A stretch of 64,000 nt of DNA from VRUE01 sp963837735 (GTDB lineage Bacteria > Actinomycetota > Thermoleophilia > Solirubrobacterales > 70-9). Below are positions 29,159 to 38,313 of the stretch, piece by piece (position 1 is the stretch's first letter; each line of letters starts with the position of its first letter). The translations under genes were made by a program, and so were the position numbers. The notes beneath the pieces were generated by a model. That model saw only the letters and a list, made by a program, of their open reading frames with translations, was not told where the DNA came from and made no database searches. The stretch is from assembly GCA_963837735.1 (NCBI GenBank), contig CAWIOM010000004.1:375731-439730 (forward strand). Direction: 5' to 3'.

Positions 29159-30034
29159 TTGAGTCCGAGCGCGCAAACCGCCGTCGTCTGCGACACAACG
29201 GCCTATCTCCCGGATGCGCTCGTGGAAGAGCGGGGGATCCGGCGGATCAGCCTCTACGTCTCGATCGGAGACCTGCAGGAAGCGGAGAGCGAGATCTCGG
29301 ACTTCGCCGGCTTCTACGAGCGCCTGCGAGCCTCGGAAGGGGGCGCGATTACGTCGCAGCCCTCGATCGGAGACTTCATTTCCGTCTACGAACCGCTGCT
29401 CGATGCCGGCCGAGAAATCGTCTCGATCCATATCTCGGCCGGGATCTCCGGGACCTTCGAGGCCGCCGGGCAGGCCCGCGACCGGCTGATCCAGGAAGGG
29501 AAGGGCGGCGAGCGCATCCGCATCTTCGACTCGCGCTCCGCCGCCGGGGGGATGGGGCTGTGCGTGCTCGCCGCCTCGGCGGCCGCCGCCTCCGGGGCCG
29601 ATGCCGAGGCGGCCGTCGCCCGCGCCGAGCAGGCGCGCGAGGAGCTGAAGATGTGGTTCGCGATCGACACCCTCGAGTATCTGCGCCGCGGCGGCAGGAT
29701 CGGAGGCGCCCGGGCCTGGATCGGCTCGGCCTTGAAGATCAAGCCGATCCTCACCCTCGAAGAGGAGATCACCCCGGTCGAGCGGGTCCGGACCCGGGCG
29801 CGATCGATCGAGCGGCTCCGCGACTACGCGCGCAAGCGCCATGAGGACGGCTTCGACGCCTGGGTCGTCCAGCACATTCAGGACTTCGAGACCGCCGACT
29901 CCCTGGTTGAAGACGGACGTGAGATCTTCGGCTGCGAGCCGGCCTTCGTCTCCGAGATAGGAGCGGTCCTCGGCGCCCACGTCGGCCCCGGCCTGCTCGG
30001 AATCGGCTCGGTCTCGAAGTCGGTGCTCGAGTAG
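29159..30034 (+). CDS. DegV family fatty-acid-binding protein
   Basis: 291 residues. DegV/FakB features: VVCDTTAYLPDALVEERGIRRISLYV, the lipid-pocket ITSQPSIGDFISVYEPLL, SIHISAGISGTFEAA, DSRSAAGGMGL, IDTLEYLRRGGRIGGARAWIGSALKIKPIL and a C-terminal GAHVGPGLLGIG. In firmicutes such proteins present fatty acids to a kinase; no kinase gene is nearby here. TTG start at 29159. Confidence 0.88.
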   Translation: MSPSAQTAVVCDTTAYLPDALVEERGIRRISLYVSIGDLQEAESEISDFAGFYERLRASEGGAITSQPSIGDFISVYEPLLDAGREIVSIHISAGISGTFEAAGQARDRLIQEGKGGERIRIFDSRSAAGGMGLCVLAASAAAASGADAEAAVARAEQAREELKMWFAIDTLEYLRRGGRIGGARAWIGSALKIKPILTLEEEITPVERVRTRARSIERLRDYARKRHEDGFDAWVVQHIQDFETADSLVEDGREIFGCEPAFVSEIGAVLGAHVGPGLLGIGSVSKSVLE

Positions 30035-30286
30035 CTAGCGACGACGCCTGAGCATCATCAGACCGCCGACGGCAAAGCCGACGACCGCGGCGCCGACGAC
30101 GAGCTGCGAGCGGTGCTCGCGCACCTGGCGGCGCCAGTCGGTGAGCTCCGTGACGCGGGTGCGCAGCGCCTCGACCGAGTTGCCGAGGTCGGCGCGCTGG
30201 GCGTCGATGTCGGCGCGGATCTGCGCCGGAGAGCGGCCGGGCGCGCCCGCGGTCGGCCCCTGGATCGGCCGCGGCTGATCGCTCAT
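30035..30286 (-). CDS. DUF3618 membrane protein
   Basis: 83 residues: RSPAQIRADIDAQRADLGNSVEALRTRVTELTDW followed by one membrane helix (LVVGAAVVGFAVGGLMML) and an Arg cluster. The helical N-terminal block with paired Arg/Asp is the DUF3618 pattern. Its ATG overlaps the stop of the upstream holin-like gene. Confidence 0.82.
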   Translation of the reverse strand: MSDQPRPIQGPTAGAPGRSPAQIRADIDAQRADLGNSVEALRTRVTELTDWRRQVREHRSQLVVGAAVVGFAVGGLMMLRRRR

Positions 30287-30804
30287 TTCCCGGCCCCGGG
30301 GTCGCTCGGCGGAGACGGCGGAGTGCCCGGCGGCCGTGCCGAGGAGGGAGGGGGCGGCGAGGTCGGGCTGGGCTGGGCAGGAGCGGGCGGCGCGGCGGGC
30401 GAGGCCGGCTCGTCATCGCCTTCGAGGGTGGTGCGGATCAGCTTCGCCTCCTTGATCGCCTGCTCGGGCACGGGCGGCGCGCCGGCCTTGACAGAGTTGT
30501 AGGCGAACCAGCCGGCGGCGGCGGCGATCAGCAGGAAGATCGCCGCCTCGACGAAGAAGCCGGCCCAGAAGTTGTCGAAGACCTGTTCGTTGAGCAGCCA
30601 GGCAAAGCCCTCCATGATCAGGATCAGAGCCAGGAAGGCAAAGGTCCCGGCAGCGACGCCGACCGCCGAGCCGCGCAGCAGCTTTGTGACTTTTTCGGTG
30701 ACCTCCGCCTTGGCGAGCTCGACCTCCTCGCGAACCAGGGTCGAGACCCGTTCTGAGACGTCGAAGACGAGCTCCGCGACGGATTTCTCGTTCGGCTCCG
30801 GCAT
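30283..30804 (-). CDS. Phage-holin-like (Holin_3_6) membrane protein
   Basis: 173 residues: KSVAELVFDVSERVSTLVREEVELAKAEVTEKVTKL, then two helices (AAGTFAFLALILIMEGFAWLL and FVEAAIFLLIAAAAGWFAY) and a long Pro-rich tail. The actinobacterial putative superfamily III holin family has this form and is not a lysis protein. Start ATG 30804 overlaps the upstream stop (TGATG). It belongs to the trio DUF4235 - holin-like - DUF3618 often seen in actinobacterial envelope-stress loci. Confidence 0.82.
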   Translation of the reverse strand: MPEPNEKSVAELVFDVSERVSTLVREEVELAKAEVTEKVTKLLRGSAVGVAAGTFAFLALILIMEGFAWLLNEQVFDNFWAGFFVEAAIFLLIAAAAGWFAYNSVKAGAPPVPEQAIKEAKLIRTTLEGDDEPASPAAPPAPAQPSPTSPPPPSSARPPGTPPSPPSDPGAGK

Positions 30805-30938
30805 CACTCAGGAGGGTCTTCGTCGAACACGCGACGCCAGAGCAGAGCGGCGGCCCGGGCGGCAAGCAGGCTCGCCAACGCGCTGCTCGCGGTCAGCACT
30901 CCGCTCCAGACCAGTCGTTTGACTATGTCGTTCTCCAT
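30804..30938 (-). CDS. Small DUF4235-like membrane protein
   Basis: 44 residues: MENDIVKRLVWSGVLTASSALASLLAARAAALLWRRVFDEDPPE. One membrane helix followed by the WRRVF-x-EDPP ending typical of DUF4235 proteins, though shorter than most members. Its stop overlaps the next ATG. Placement at the head of the holin-like/DUF3618 pair supports it despite its small size. Confidence 0.7.
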   Translation of the reverse strand: MENDIVKRLVWSGVLTASSALASLLAARAAALLWRRVFDEDPPE

Positions 30939-30953
30939 ACCTCGCGACCTTAC

Positions 30954-31556
30954 CTATCGGGGCTCGAGGCCGTCGCAGATCGTCGTGACGACAAGGTCCT
31001 TTGCCTCGTCGAAGTCGGTCGAGCTGGCCGGGATCACCTCGAAGATCCAGCCCGAGAGAAGCTGCTCGATCGCCCCGTAGAAGGACATCGAGGCGAAGGC
31101 GGCGTCGATGTCGCGGCGGAAGGCTCCCTGCTCCTGCCCGTCGGCGACAATTTTGGCGATCGAGTCGTAGGCTCGCCGGATCTCGGGCAGATGCGTGCGG
31201 CCGAAGGAGTTGGCGGCCCTCGTCACCTCGACGATGATCACCTTCATCAGCTCGGGGTTGTGACGGTAGGAGTCGACGATGAAGGCGGCGACGGCGGCCA
31301 GCTTGCGGCGCGGCGACTCGGCGCTGGCGTCTGCCTCTTCGATCGCCGCCAGCAACAACGACCAGCGCTCGGTGAACAGCTCGTTGAGCACCTCGTCCTT
31401 GGATTTGAAGTAGTGGTAGACGAGGCCGTAGGCGACTCCCGCCTCGTCGGCGATGTCCGAGACGCGAGTCGAGTGGAAGCCCTGGCGGGCGAAGACGCGG
31501 ATCGCGGCATCGAGGATGTTGCGGCGTTTGTCGATCGGGGGCGCTTTCGAAGCCAT
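30954..31556 (-). CDS. TetR-family repressor
   Basis: 200 residues. The N-terminal helix-turn-helix is RRNILDAAIRVFARQGFHSTRVSDIADEAGVAYGLVYHYFKSKDEVL; the C-terminal part is a helical ligand domain. ATG overlaps the stop of the nitrilase gene (ATGA), so the two are co-transcribed. The palindrome at 32417-32432 in the operon promoter is the likely autoregulatory operator. The ligand may be an acyl compound; this is inference. Confidence 0.88.
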   Translation of the reverse strand: MASKAPPIDKRRNILDAAIRVFARQGFHSTRVSDIADEAGVAYGLVYHYFKSKDEVLNELFTERWSLLLAAIEEADASAESPRRKLAAVAAFIVDSYRHNPELMKVIIVEVTRAANSFGRTHLPEIRRAYDSIAKIVADGQEQGAFRRDIDAAFASMSFYGAIEQLLSGWIFEVIPASSTDFDEAKDLVVTTICDGLEPR

Positions 31557-32384
31557 CAGGCGCGCACCTCGGCGAGTTGAGGCCAGGCGTATGCGTCAGG
31601 CCGGCGATTGGCGAGCGAGGGCAGCGACTCGCGCACCTCGTCCTGTGCCGCGAGGTCGATGTCGGCGCTCACCACGCACTCGCCCCGATCGGCGGCGGCG
31701 AGCACATTTCCCCACGGATCGACGATCGAGGAATGGCCGTAGGAACGGAAGTGCGGCGGCGCCTCTCCGGTCTGGTTGGGCGCCAGCGACGAACGCCTGG
31801 TTCTCGATCGCCCGCGCGCGCAGCAACACCTGCCAATGGTCTCGCCCGGTGGCCTCGGTGAACGCCGATGGGACAGCGATCAGGCGGGCCCCGCGCACGG
31901 CGAGGATCCGGAACAGCTCAGGAAAGCGCAGGTCGTAGCAGACGGTCAGGCCGACGCTCAGCTCTCCCGCCTCGGCGATGACGATCTCCGAGCCGGGCTG
32001 CTCGTGCTCGGACTCACGGTAGGCGACGCCATCGATGTCGACGTCGAACATGTGGATCTTGCGGTACACGGCGAGGTCGGAGCCATCGGGGCCGATCAGC
32101 ACCGACGTGTTGAAGGCCCTCTCGCCGGCGCGCTCGGAGATGCTGCCGGCGAGAAGGTGAATGCCCAGGTCGGAGGCCCAGGCGCGTGCGGCGCTGAGGC
32201 TGGGCCCGTCGAGCGGCTCGGCGCCGGCGAGTAGATCCTCGCCCGCGGCCAGGAGATTCCACTTCTCGGGCAGCGCCACAAGCCCGGCGCCGTCCGCCGC
32301 CGCGTCGCGGACGAGCCGCTCGGCCGTGGCCAGGTTCTGTGACTTCCGGTCGGTCGAGTTGAGCTGTACCGCGGCTACCCGCAA
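31556..32384 (-). CDS. Nitrilase-superfamily amidase (Nit2-like), one frameshift
   Basis: About 275 residues. The catalytic triad is visible: Glu in VALPEKWN, Lys in YRKIHMFD and Cys in TVCYDLRFPE. The frame breaks near 31785 after NQAFVAGA; the continuation PNQTGEAPPHFRSYGHSSIVDPWGN and VSADIDLAAQDEVRESLPSL lies one frame over and ends at 31556. The family hydrolyses omega-amides such as deaminated glutathione. TTG start with ribosome site AAAGGGAA. Confidence 0.85.
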
Positions 32385-32416
32385 GGTTCCCTTTCGTGTC
32401 GATCCCGATCCCGGCT

Positions 32417-32432
32417 GATTGACCAGTCAATC
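32417..32432. promoter_or_regulatory. Probable TetR operator upstream of the nitrilase-TetR operon
   Basis: GATTGAC-CA-GTCAATC, perfect 7-bp arms, 33 bp before the TTG start at 32384. Size and symmetry fit a TetR dimer, and the operon encodes one. Confidence 0.6.
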
Positions 32433-32482
32433 GGTTGGGCCAGTATAGGAGGCGAGGCAGCGAGTTTGGTCGGGCGGCGAGC

Positions 32483-33322
32483 CTAGAAACCGATGATGCG
32501 GGCAACGATCCTGTCCCAGGCGCGAGCCGGCGTGACGAGCTTGAGGCGCGCCTGGATCTTGGCGTCGGCACCGACGAGATAGCGAGTCCGCGGGCGCCGC
32601 GCGGTCAACGCCCGCTCGATCGTGGCGGCGACCCGCTCGGGCGCTATTCCGCGCTCCCCGAGTCTCCTGCTCGCCCCGCGCACGGCGGCCATCGGCTTCC
32701 CGTAGAGCTCCTCGGTCTCGGGTGCGCGCTCCAGCAGGCGCTCGATCTCGCGATCGCTGCGCTCCCAGATCGGCGTCTTGATCGAGCCCGGCTCGACGAT
32801 CGAGACGGAGATGCCCCAGGGCCTGAGCTCCTGACGGAAGACGTCTCCGGCCGCCTCGATCCCGAACTTGGCCACGTGATAGGCGCCGTTCATCGGGAAG
32901 GCGATGCGCCCGCCGATCGAGCTGATGAAGACGACCCGGCCGGGTGCCCTGCGTATCGCCGGCAGCATCGCCTTGGTGACGGCGACGTGTCCGATCAAGT
33001 TGACCTCGACCTGGCGGCGGAAGTCCTCCATCGGCATCGTCTCCAGGGGGCCCGGCACCCCGATTCCCGCGTTGTTGACGAGCCCGTCGAGCCCGTCCTC
33101 GCCAAGGTCGGCGTCGATCCGGCCGGCGGCGGCCTCGATCTGGGGGCCGTCGGTGATGTCGAGCATCACCGGCACCAGCGAGGCGGACGCCGCCCCGGCG
33201 AGGGATTCGGCGTCCTCCTCCCTGCGCACGCCGGCAAAGACCCGCCATCCGGCCGCGTCGAGTCGCAGGGCCGTGGCACGACCGATGCCGGTCGAGGCGC
33301 CGGTTACCAGTGCCGAGGGCAT
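32483..33322 (-). CDS. Short-chain dehydrogenase/reductase
   Basis: 279 residues. Classical SDR motifs are ALVTGASTGIGRATAL (cofactor), LDGLVNNAGIG, ISSIGGRIAFPMNGAYHVAK with catalytic Ser/Tyr/Lys, and VEPGSIKTPIW. Arg residues after the glycine motif (GVRREED) suggest NADP. It is divergent from the cyclase gene with only 20 bp between starts. Confidence 0.9.
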   Translation of the reverse strand: MPSALVTGASTGIGRATALRLDAAGWRVFAGVRREEDAESLAGAASASLVPVMLDITDGPQIEAAAGRIDADLGEDGLDGLVNNAGIGVPGPLETMPMEDFRRQVEVNLIGHVAVTKAMLPAIRRAPGRVVFISSIGGRIAFPMNGAYHVAKFGIEAAGDVFRQELRPWGISVSIVEPGSIKTPIWERSDREIERLLERAPETEELYGKPMAAVRGASRRLGERGIAPERVAATIERALTARRPRTRYLVGADAKIQARLKLVTPARAWDRIVARIIGF

Positions 33323-33342
33323 ATCCGTAACCTAGTCCGATC

Positions 33343-36300
33343 GTGGTCGAGATAGGCACTGACGACGCCGAGCGCAAGCAGGTCACGGTGCTGTTCGCCG
33401 ACGTCAAGGGGTCGATGGACCTCGCCGAGCAGCAGGACCCCGAGGAGTGGCGCAAGATCATGCAACGCTTCTTCTCGATCCTCACCGAGGCGGTCGAGCG
33501 CTTCGAGGGCACCGTCGACAAGTTCACCGGCGACGGGATCATGGCGATGTTCGGGGCCCCGGTCGCGCACGAGGACCACGCTCAACGGGCCTGTTACGCC
33601 GCCCTGCAGATGCTCGACGACGTCGGCGGGTATGCGGCGGAGCTGCGCCGCGCCGAGGGCCTCAACTTCTCCGTCAGGATCGGGGTCAACTCCGGCGAGG
33701 TGGTCGCCGGAGCGATCGGGTCCGGGTCGGCGGCGGGCGACTACACGGCGATCGGCCACACGGTCGGCCTTGCCCAGCGGATGGAGGCACTCGCCGAGCC
33801 GGGCAAGGCGTACCTGACCGACGCCACCGCCGAGCTCGCCGCCGGTTACCTGGAGACCGAGGACCTCGGCGAGTTCGAGATCAAGGGGGCCAGCAAGCCG
33901 ATCCGGGTCTTCGAGCTGAGCGGAGTCGGCAGCGCCAGGTCGCGACTCGACCTCTCCCGGGAGCGCGGCTTCTCCCGCTTCGTCGGCCGCGACGAGGAGA
34001 TCGCGAAGCTTGAGCGGGCCCTGGAGCGAGCCGAGCAGGGCGACGGCGAGGTCCTCGCCGTGGTCGCCGATCCCGGCATCGGCAAGAGCCGGCTGTGCTT
34101 GGAATTTGCCCAACGCAGTCGCGAGCGCGGGATCGAGGTCTTCGAAGCGCAGGCCCAGTCGCACGGCCGCTCGATCCCGTACATGCCGGTCCTGCAGATG
34201 ATGCGTGCCTACTTCGGGATCGGCGACGCCGACCCCGAGCGACTCGCCCGCGAGAAGATCGCCGGCCGCGCCCTGCTGCTCGATCCGGAGCTGGTCGATG
34301 CGCTGCCGCTTCTGTTCGACTTCCTCGGCGTCCCCGACCCGGACCGGCCCGTCCAGCAGATGAGCGCCGAGGCCCGCAAGCGCGAGCTGGGCGGCGTCGT
34401 CTGCCGGCTGATCAACGCCGTCGACCGCCGCGAAACCGTCGTCATCCTGGTCGAGGACCTGCACTGGATGGACGAGGCGAGCAACGAGATGCTCACCGAC
34501 CTGGTCGCCTCCGTCCAGGGGACGAGGACCCTCGCCGTGGTCAACCACCGGCCCGAATACCAACCCGATTGGGAGCCGAGCTCGTACCGTCGCATCGCCC
34601 TCGAGCCGCTGGGCGAGGCCGACACCCGTGACCTGCTCCGCGACCTGGCGGGCGAGGACCCCTCGCTGGACGGGCTGGGCGAGCTCGTCCATGAGCGCAC
34701 CCAGGGCAATCCCTTCTTCATCGAGGAGATCGTCCGCGAGCTGGCCGAGACCGGGTACCTGGAGGGCGAGCGCGGTGCCCACAGGCTGGTGCGGCCGCTC
34801 GAGGACACGGGCGTGCCGCCGACCGTCCAGGCAATCCTCGCGGCGCGAATCGACCGCCTCAGCCCCGAGGCGAAGACGTTGCTGCAGGTCGCCTCGGTCC
34901 TCGGCAAGGAACTGGGGGCGCGCGAACTGGGGATGACCGCCGCGATCGGTCGCGACGAGATGGAGCCGGTGATCTGCGAGCTGACCGATTCCGGGTTCCT
35001 CTACGAAGCCGAGATCTACCCCGAAAAGGTCCTTGCCTTCCGACACCCGCTGACCCGCGAGGTCGCCTACGGGACACAGCTCGCCGACCGTCGCGCCGCC
35101 ACCCACGCGGCGGCGGCACGGGCGACGATCGAGCTCAACCCCGACCGCCATGACGAGCTCGCGGCGTTGATCGCGGACCACATGGCCGCCGGCCAGGAAA
35201 CCCTGGAGGCGGCCCGCTGGTACGGCCGCGCGGCCTACTGGACCGGGAGCAGCCAGCCCGCCGAGGCGATGCGCCTCTGGGCAAAGGTGATGGAGCTCGC
35301 CGACCAGCTCGACGAGAGCGACGAGAAGAGCGCGCTCGCGGTCACATCGCGACTGCTCCAGCTCGATTTCGCCTGGCGCCTTGGCATGGAGACCGACGAG
35401 GAAGAGCGCCTGGTCGCTGAGGCAACGAAGATGGCAGAGCGCGGCGGCGACCTCGGCGCCCAGGCGCTGCTGAAGATGGCGACAGGGGCGAGGCCGGGCC
35501 TTGTCCAGGGCGCTGAGACTTGGATCGCCGCCGCCGATGAGGCCACACGACTCGCCGACGAATCGGGCGATCTGCACCTCCGCGTCGCGATCCGCGCCGC
35601 CTCCGCCTACGCGCGGCTGCACGCCGGCGACTTCGACGGCTTCGACGAGTGGCTCGACGAGGTGATCGACCTGACCGGGGACGACCCGACCGTCGGTGCC
35701 GGGATCGTGATCGGCAACCCACTCGCCTGGGCCTACATGGGCAAGGCGACGGTGCGCCGCGATCGCGGCGAATTCCACGAGGCCGAGCGCCTGCTCGACC
35801 TGGCAATGAGGCTCTCCGACCAGACCCGCGATCCGGAGTCGGGAAGCTGGATCCGCGGCACCCAGGCGATGTTGCTCTCGATCCGCGGCGACCTCGAGGG
35901 AGGGGTCGCCCTCGGTCGCCGCAACTGCGAGCTGACCGAGCAGCTCGGCGATGTCTTCTCGCGAAGCATCGCGCTGACCTCAGTCTCGTACTGTGAGCTC
36001 GCCGCCGGCGAAAACGAGGCGGCGCTCGCCTCGATCGAAGAGGCTGACCGCATCTACGTCGAGGCGATGGGCAACGGCGGCGAGATGGAGACCTGGCGGG
36101 GAGGCCTACGGACGGAAGCACTGCTCGGGGTCGGCCGGGTGGAAGACGCGATAGCGGTCGGCCGCGCCGCCTCCGACGACGGCCGGATCCTCGGCAGGCG
36201 CTGGTCGCTGCCCCGCACGCTGCTGGGCCTCGCCCGCGCGCTGGCCGCGGCCGGGGACAGGGAAGGCGCCCGCGAAGCGCTCGACGAGGCGGCGGAGATC

Positions 36301-36372
36301 GCCGCCGATCACGGCGAGAAGGTGACCCTGGGCGCGATCGAGGAAGAGCGCGCGGCCGCCGCCGCCCGCTGA
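33343..36372 (+). CDS. Class III cyclase - AAA ATPase - TPR signalling protein
   Basis: Intact, 1,009 residues. Residues 10-190 form a class III nucleotide cyclase: metal Asp D20 in VLFADVKGSMDLAE, D64 in KFTGDGIMAMFG, then RIGVNSGEVVAGAIGSG and GHTVGLAQRME. Next is a predicted AAA/STAND ATPase (SRFVGRDEEIAKLERAL, Walker A DPGIGKS at 243-249, Walker B VVILVEDLHWMDE). The C-terminal half is TPR-like helices. Both metal aspartates are kept, so catalysis is plausible. Such proteins occur in large numbers in this lineage and in mycobacteria (Rv0891c/Rv2488c type). GTG start. Confidence 0.92.
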   Translation: MVEIGTDDAERKQVTVLFADVKGSMDLAEQQDPEEWRKIMQRFFSILTEAVERFEGTVDKFTGDGIMAMFGAPVAHEDHAQRACYAALQMLDDVGGYAAELRRAEGLNFSVRIGVNSGEVVAGAIGSGSAAGDYTAIGHTVGLAQRMEALAEPGKAYLTDATAELAAGYLETEDLGEFEIKGASKPIRVFELSGVGSARSRLDLSRERGFSRFVGRDEEIAKLERALERAEQGDGEVLAVVADPGIGKSRLCLEFAQRSRERGIEVFEAQAQSHGRSIPYMPVLQMMRAYFGIGDADPERLAREKIAGRALLLDPELVDALPLLFDFLGVPDPDRPVQQMSAEARKRELGGVVCRLINAVDRRETVVILVEDLHWMDEASNEMLTDLVASVQGTRTLAVVNHRPEYQPDWEPSSYRRIALEPLGEADTRDLLRDLAGEDPSLDGLGELVHERTQGNPFFIEEIVRELAETGYLEGERGAHRLVRPLEDTGVPPTVQAILAARIDRLSPEAKTLLQVASVLGKELGARELGMTAAIGRDEMEPVICELTDSGFLYEAEIYPEKVLAFRHPLTREVAYGTQLADRRAATHAAAARATIELNPDRHDELAALIADHMAAGQETLEAARWYGRAAYWTGSSQPAEAMRLWAKVMELADQLDESDEKSALAVTSRLLQLDFAWRLGMETDEEERLVAEATKMAERGGDLGAQALLKMATGARPGLVQGAETWIAAADEATRLADESGDLHLRVAIRAASAYARLHAGDFDGFDEWLDEVIDLTGDDPTVGAGIVIGNPLAWAYMGKATVRRDRGEFHEAERLLDLAMRLSDQTRDPESGSWIRGTQAMLLSIRGDLEGGVALGRRNCELTEQLGDVFSRSIALTSVSYCELAAGENEAALASIEEADRIYVEAMGNGGEMETWRGGLRTEALLGVGRVEDAIAVGRAASDDGRILGRRWSLPRTLLGLARALAAAGDREGAREALDEAAEIAADHGEKVTLGAIEEERAAAAAR

Positions 36373-36377
36373 ATGCG

Positions 36378-37415
36378 ATGCCGGCAATGAAAGGCGCCAG
36401 CTTCGTGACCGGCGGCTCGGGATTCATCGGCGGCAGGCTGATCGAAAGGCTCGCCGGCGAAGGGCGGTCGGTGCGTGCCCTGGCCCGCTCCGACGCCGCG
36501 GCGGCCACGGTCGAGGAGCGCGGCGCCGAGGCCGTGCGCGGCGAGCTCGGCGATCGCGCCTCGATCGCCGCCGGGGCTGCCGGGTGCGCGACGGCCTTTC
36601 ACCTCGCCGCCCACCTCGGCGCCTGGGGGCCGTGGGAGGACTTCGAGCGCGGCAACGTCGAGGGCACTCGCAACGTGCTCTCGGGCTGCGAAGAGGCGGC
36701 GGTGCGGCGCTTCGTCCATTGCGGCACCGAGGCGGCGCTGATGGCCGGCGACCCCCTCGTCCACGTCGACGAGACGGCGCCGCTGCGACCCGACTCGCCG
36801 GCGCCCTACCCCTCGACCAAGGCCAGGGCTGAGATCGCCGTCCGCGAGGCGAACCGCGAGGGCTTCGAGACCGTGGCGATGCGCCCCCGCTTCGTCTGGG
36901 GCAGGGGCGACACGACGCTGTTGCCGGAGATGGTGAGGACGGTCGAGGCGGGGAGGTTCGCATGGATCGGGGGCGGCCTCAACGTCACCGACACCACGCA
37001 CGTCGACAACGTCGTCGAGGGCCTGGTGCTCTGCGCCGAGAAGGGCCGGCCGGGAGAGGCGTATTTCGTCACCGACGGAAAGCCGGTCGTCTTCCGCGAT
37101 TTCGTCACCGCGCTGCTCGAGACCCAGGGAGTCGAGCCACCCGACCGCAGCCTGCCGGCCTGGACTGCGGCGCCGCTGGCGCGGGTCGGCGAAACGGCCT
37201 GGAAGCTCCTACCCCTGCCGGGCGAGCCGCCGATGAGCAGGATCCGTGCCTGGATCCTGACCCAGGAGTGCACGATCGAGATCGGCAAGGCCCGCGAGCA
37301 GCTCGGCTACGCGCCGCTCGTCACCCACGAGCAGGGGCTGGCGGCGATGCAGGCCGCGGCTCAGTCGGCGGCCCATTCCGGCGGCGGCGGGACCGTCGCC
37401 GAAACGACCAGGTAG
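36378..37415 (+). CDS. NAD-dependent epimerase / 3beta-HSD-like dehydrogenase
   Basis: 345 residues. Extended SDR: FVTGGSGFIGGRLIERL, AFHLAAHLGAWGPWEDFERGNVEGTRNVL, active-site PAPYPSTKARAE (Tyr-x3-Lys) and VAMRPRFVWGRGD. The last part resembles 3-beta-hydroxysteroid dehydrogenase-type epimerases acting on sugars, flavonoids or sterols. Starts 5 bp after the cyclase stop, so probably co-transcribed. Confidence 0.88.
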   Translation: MPAMKGASFVTGGSGFIGGRLIERLAGEGRSVRALARSDAAAATVEERGAEAVRGELGDRASIAAGAAGCATAFHLAAHLGAWGPWEDFERGNVEGTRNVLSGCEEAAVRRFVHCGTEAALMAGDPLVHVDETAPLRPDSPAPYPSTKARAEIAVREANREGFETVAMRPRFVWGRGDTTLLPEMVRTVEAGRFAWIGGGLNVTDTTHVDNVVEGLVLCAEKGRPGEAYFVTDGKPVVFRDFVTALLETQGVEPPDRSLPAWTAAPLARVGETAWKLLPLPGEPPMSRIRAWILTQECTIEIGKAREQLGYAPLVTHEQGLAAMQAAAQSAAHSGGGGTVAETTR

Positions 37416-37687
37416 ACGGCGAGCGGGATCAGGGTCACCGCGAGGCCGACCAGGAAGGGGAGGCGGCGGTCGCTGAGGGACGAGGCGACGCTGCCCAGGG
37501 TGGCGGCAGGCAGCGCCGCGCCGACGTAGATCCAACCTTCGCCGAAGTGGGGGTTCAGGAGGATGCTGGCAGCGATCAGCAGCCAGGCGACGACCGACGC
37601 CCCTGTGACGGCCAGCGTCGCGGCGGCCATCAGGAGGCTGCTCGGCGCGGGACGCGCAGTTGCCGTGGCTGCCGTCATCGTGGGCAT
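37361..37687 (-). CDS. Small membrane protein of unknown function
   Basis: About 108 residues with three membrane helices (LLMAAATLAVTGASVVAWLLIAA, IYVGAALPAATLGSVA, FLVGLAVTLIPLAVYLVVSA). It overlaps the convergent epimerase gene by 55 bp. The start is uncertain between 37696, 37687 and 37678. No family recognised. Confidence 0.55.
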   Translation of the reverse strand: MPTMTAATATARPAPSSLLMAAATLAVTGASVVAWLLIAASILLNPHFGEGWIYVGAALPAATLGSVASSLSDRRLPFLVGLAVTLIPLAVYLVVSATVPPPPEWAAD

Positions 37688-37712
37688 CCTACGCACGGGC
37701 CTAAAGCCGGCG

Positions 37713-38313
37713 TTAACCCGCAGGAGCCGAGCCCGGCCTGCCGATCACGTGGAGACGCTCGATGCCGGTCCGGAAGACGACCTGCCCCTGTGCGCCGAGC
37801 CCGACGATCCTTTCCGGCTCCAGATCCGACCCGTAGAAGGCCTCGAAGAACCGGATTCCGCGCAGGAACGGGTAGCGGCCGAACAATCGGGCCGGGGCCT
37901 TCTGCGGTGCCACCTCCACCGTTGAGCCGTCGCTCAGCGCGATGGAGAGTGCGACGACCCGGCCGCCTGTCAGGCCGCTGACGTCCGACTCCGGGTAGGG
38001 GTCGATTTCGGAACCGAGGTTGGCGCTGAGCCGGATGTGGCGCAGCAGTTTCACCGGCAGACCCGTGAAGTAGCCGGCGTCGGAGTAGCCGGGTTCCAGG
38101 ACGGAGAACCCAAACAGCACGCTGCGGGGGCGGACGCCGCGTTCTGGCGGCACCATTTCCCATTTCCACGGCACGCCGTGGGGGCTCCTCCCACGGGCGA
38201 GCGACCGGGCCGCTGAATTCTCCGCAGGCGCAGGCCGGCGAGGCCGCCGGCAGGCCCAGCAGGCAGGCACACCAGAGGGCCGCGAAGACGGCGGCCGCCC
38301 TAGCGATCGGCAC
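37713..38313 (-). CDS. Secreted protein of unknown function, one frameshift
   Basis: About 200 residues. A signal peptide (AAAVFAALWCACLLGLPAASPACA) is followed, after a frame break near 38210, by a conserved-looking mature domain: VPWKWEMVPPERGVRPRSVLFGFSVLEPGYSDAGYFTGLPVKLLRHIRLS, then DGSTVEVAPQKAP and LRGIRFFEAFYGSDLEPERIVGL. Cysteines C-A-C-G follow the signal. Its start lies inside the end of the MerR gene, overlapping by 14 bp. Confidence 0.6.

Noticed and set aside
30283..30804. The holin-like protein as evidence of a prophage
   Set aside because: The family is an actinobacterial housekeeping membrane protein found with DUF4235 and DUF3618; no phage genes are nearby.
33304..35778. 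An 824-codon minus-strand frame opposite the cyclase gene
   Set aside because: The plus-strand protein has full catalytic and ATPase motifs; the minus frame has no recognisable domain and starts inside the TPR region.
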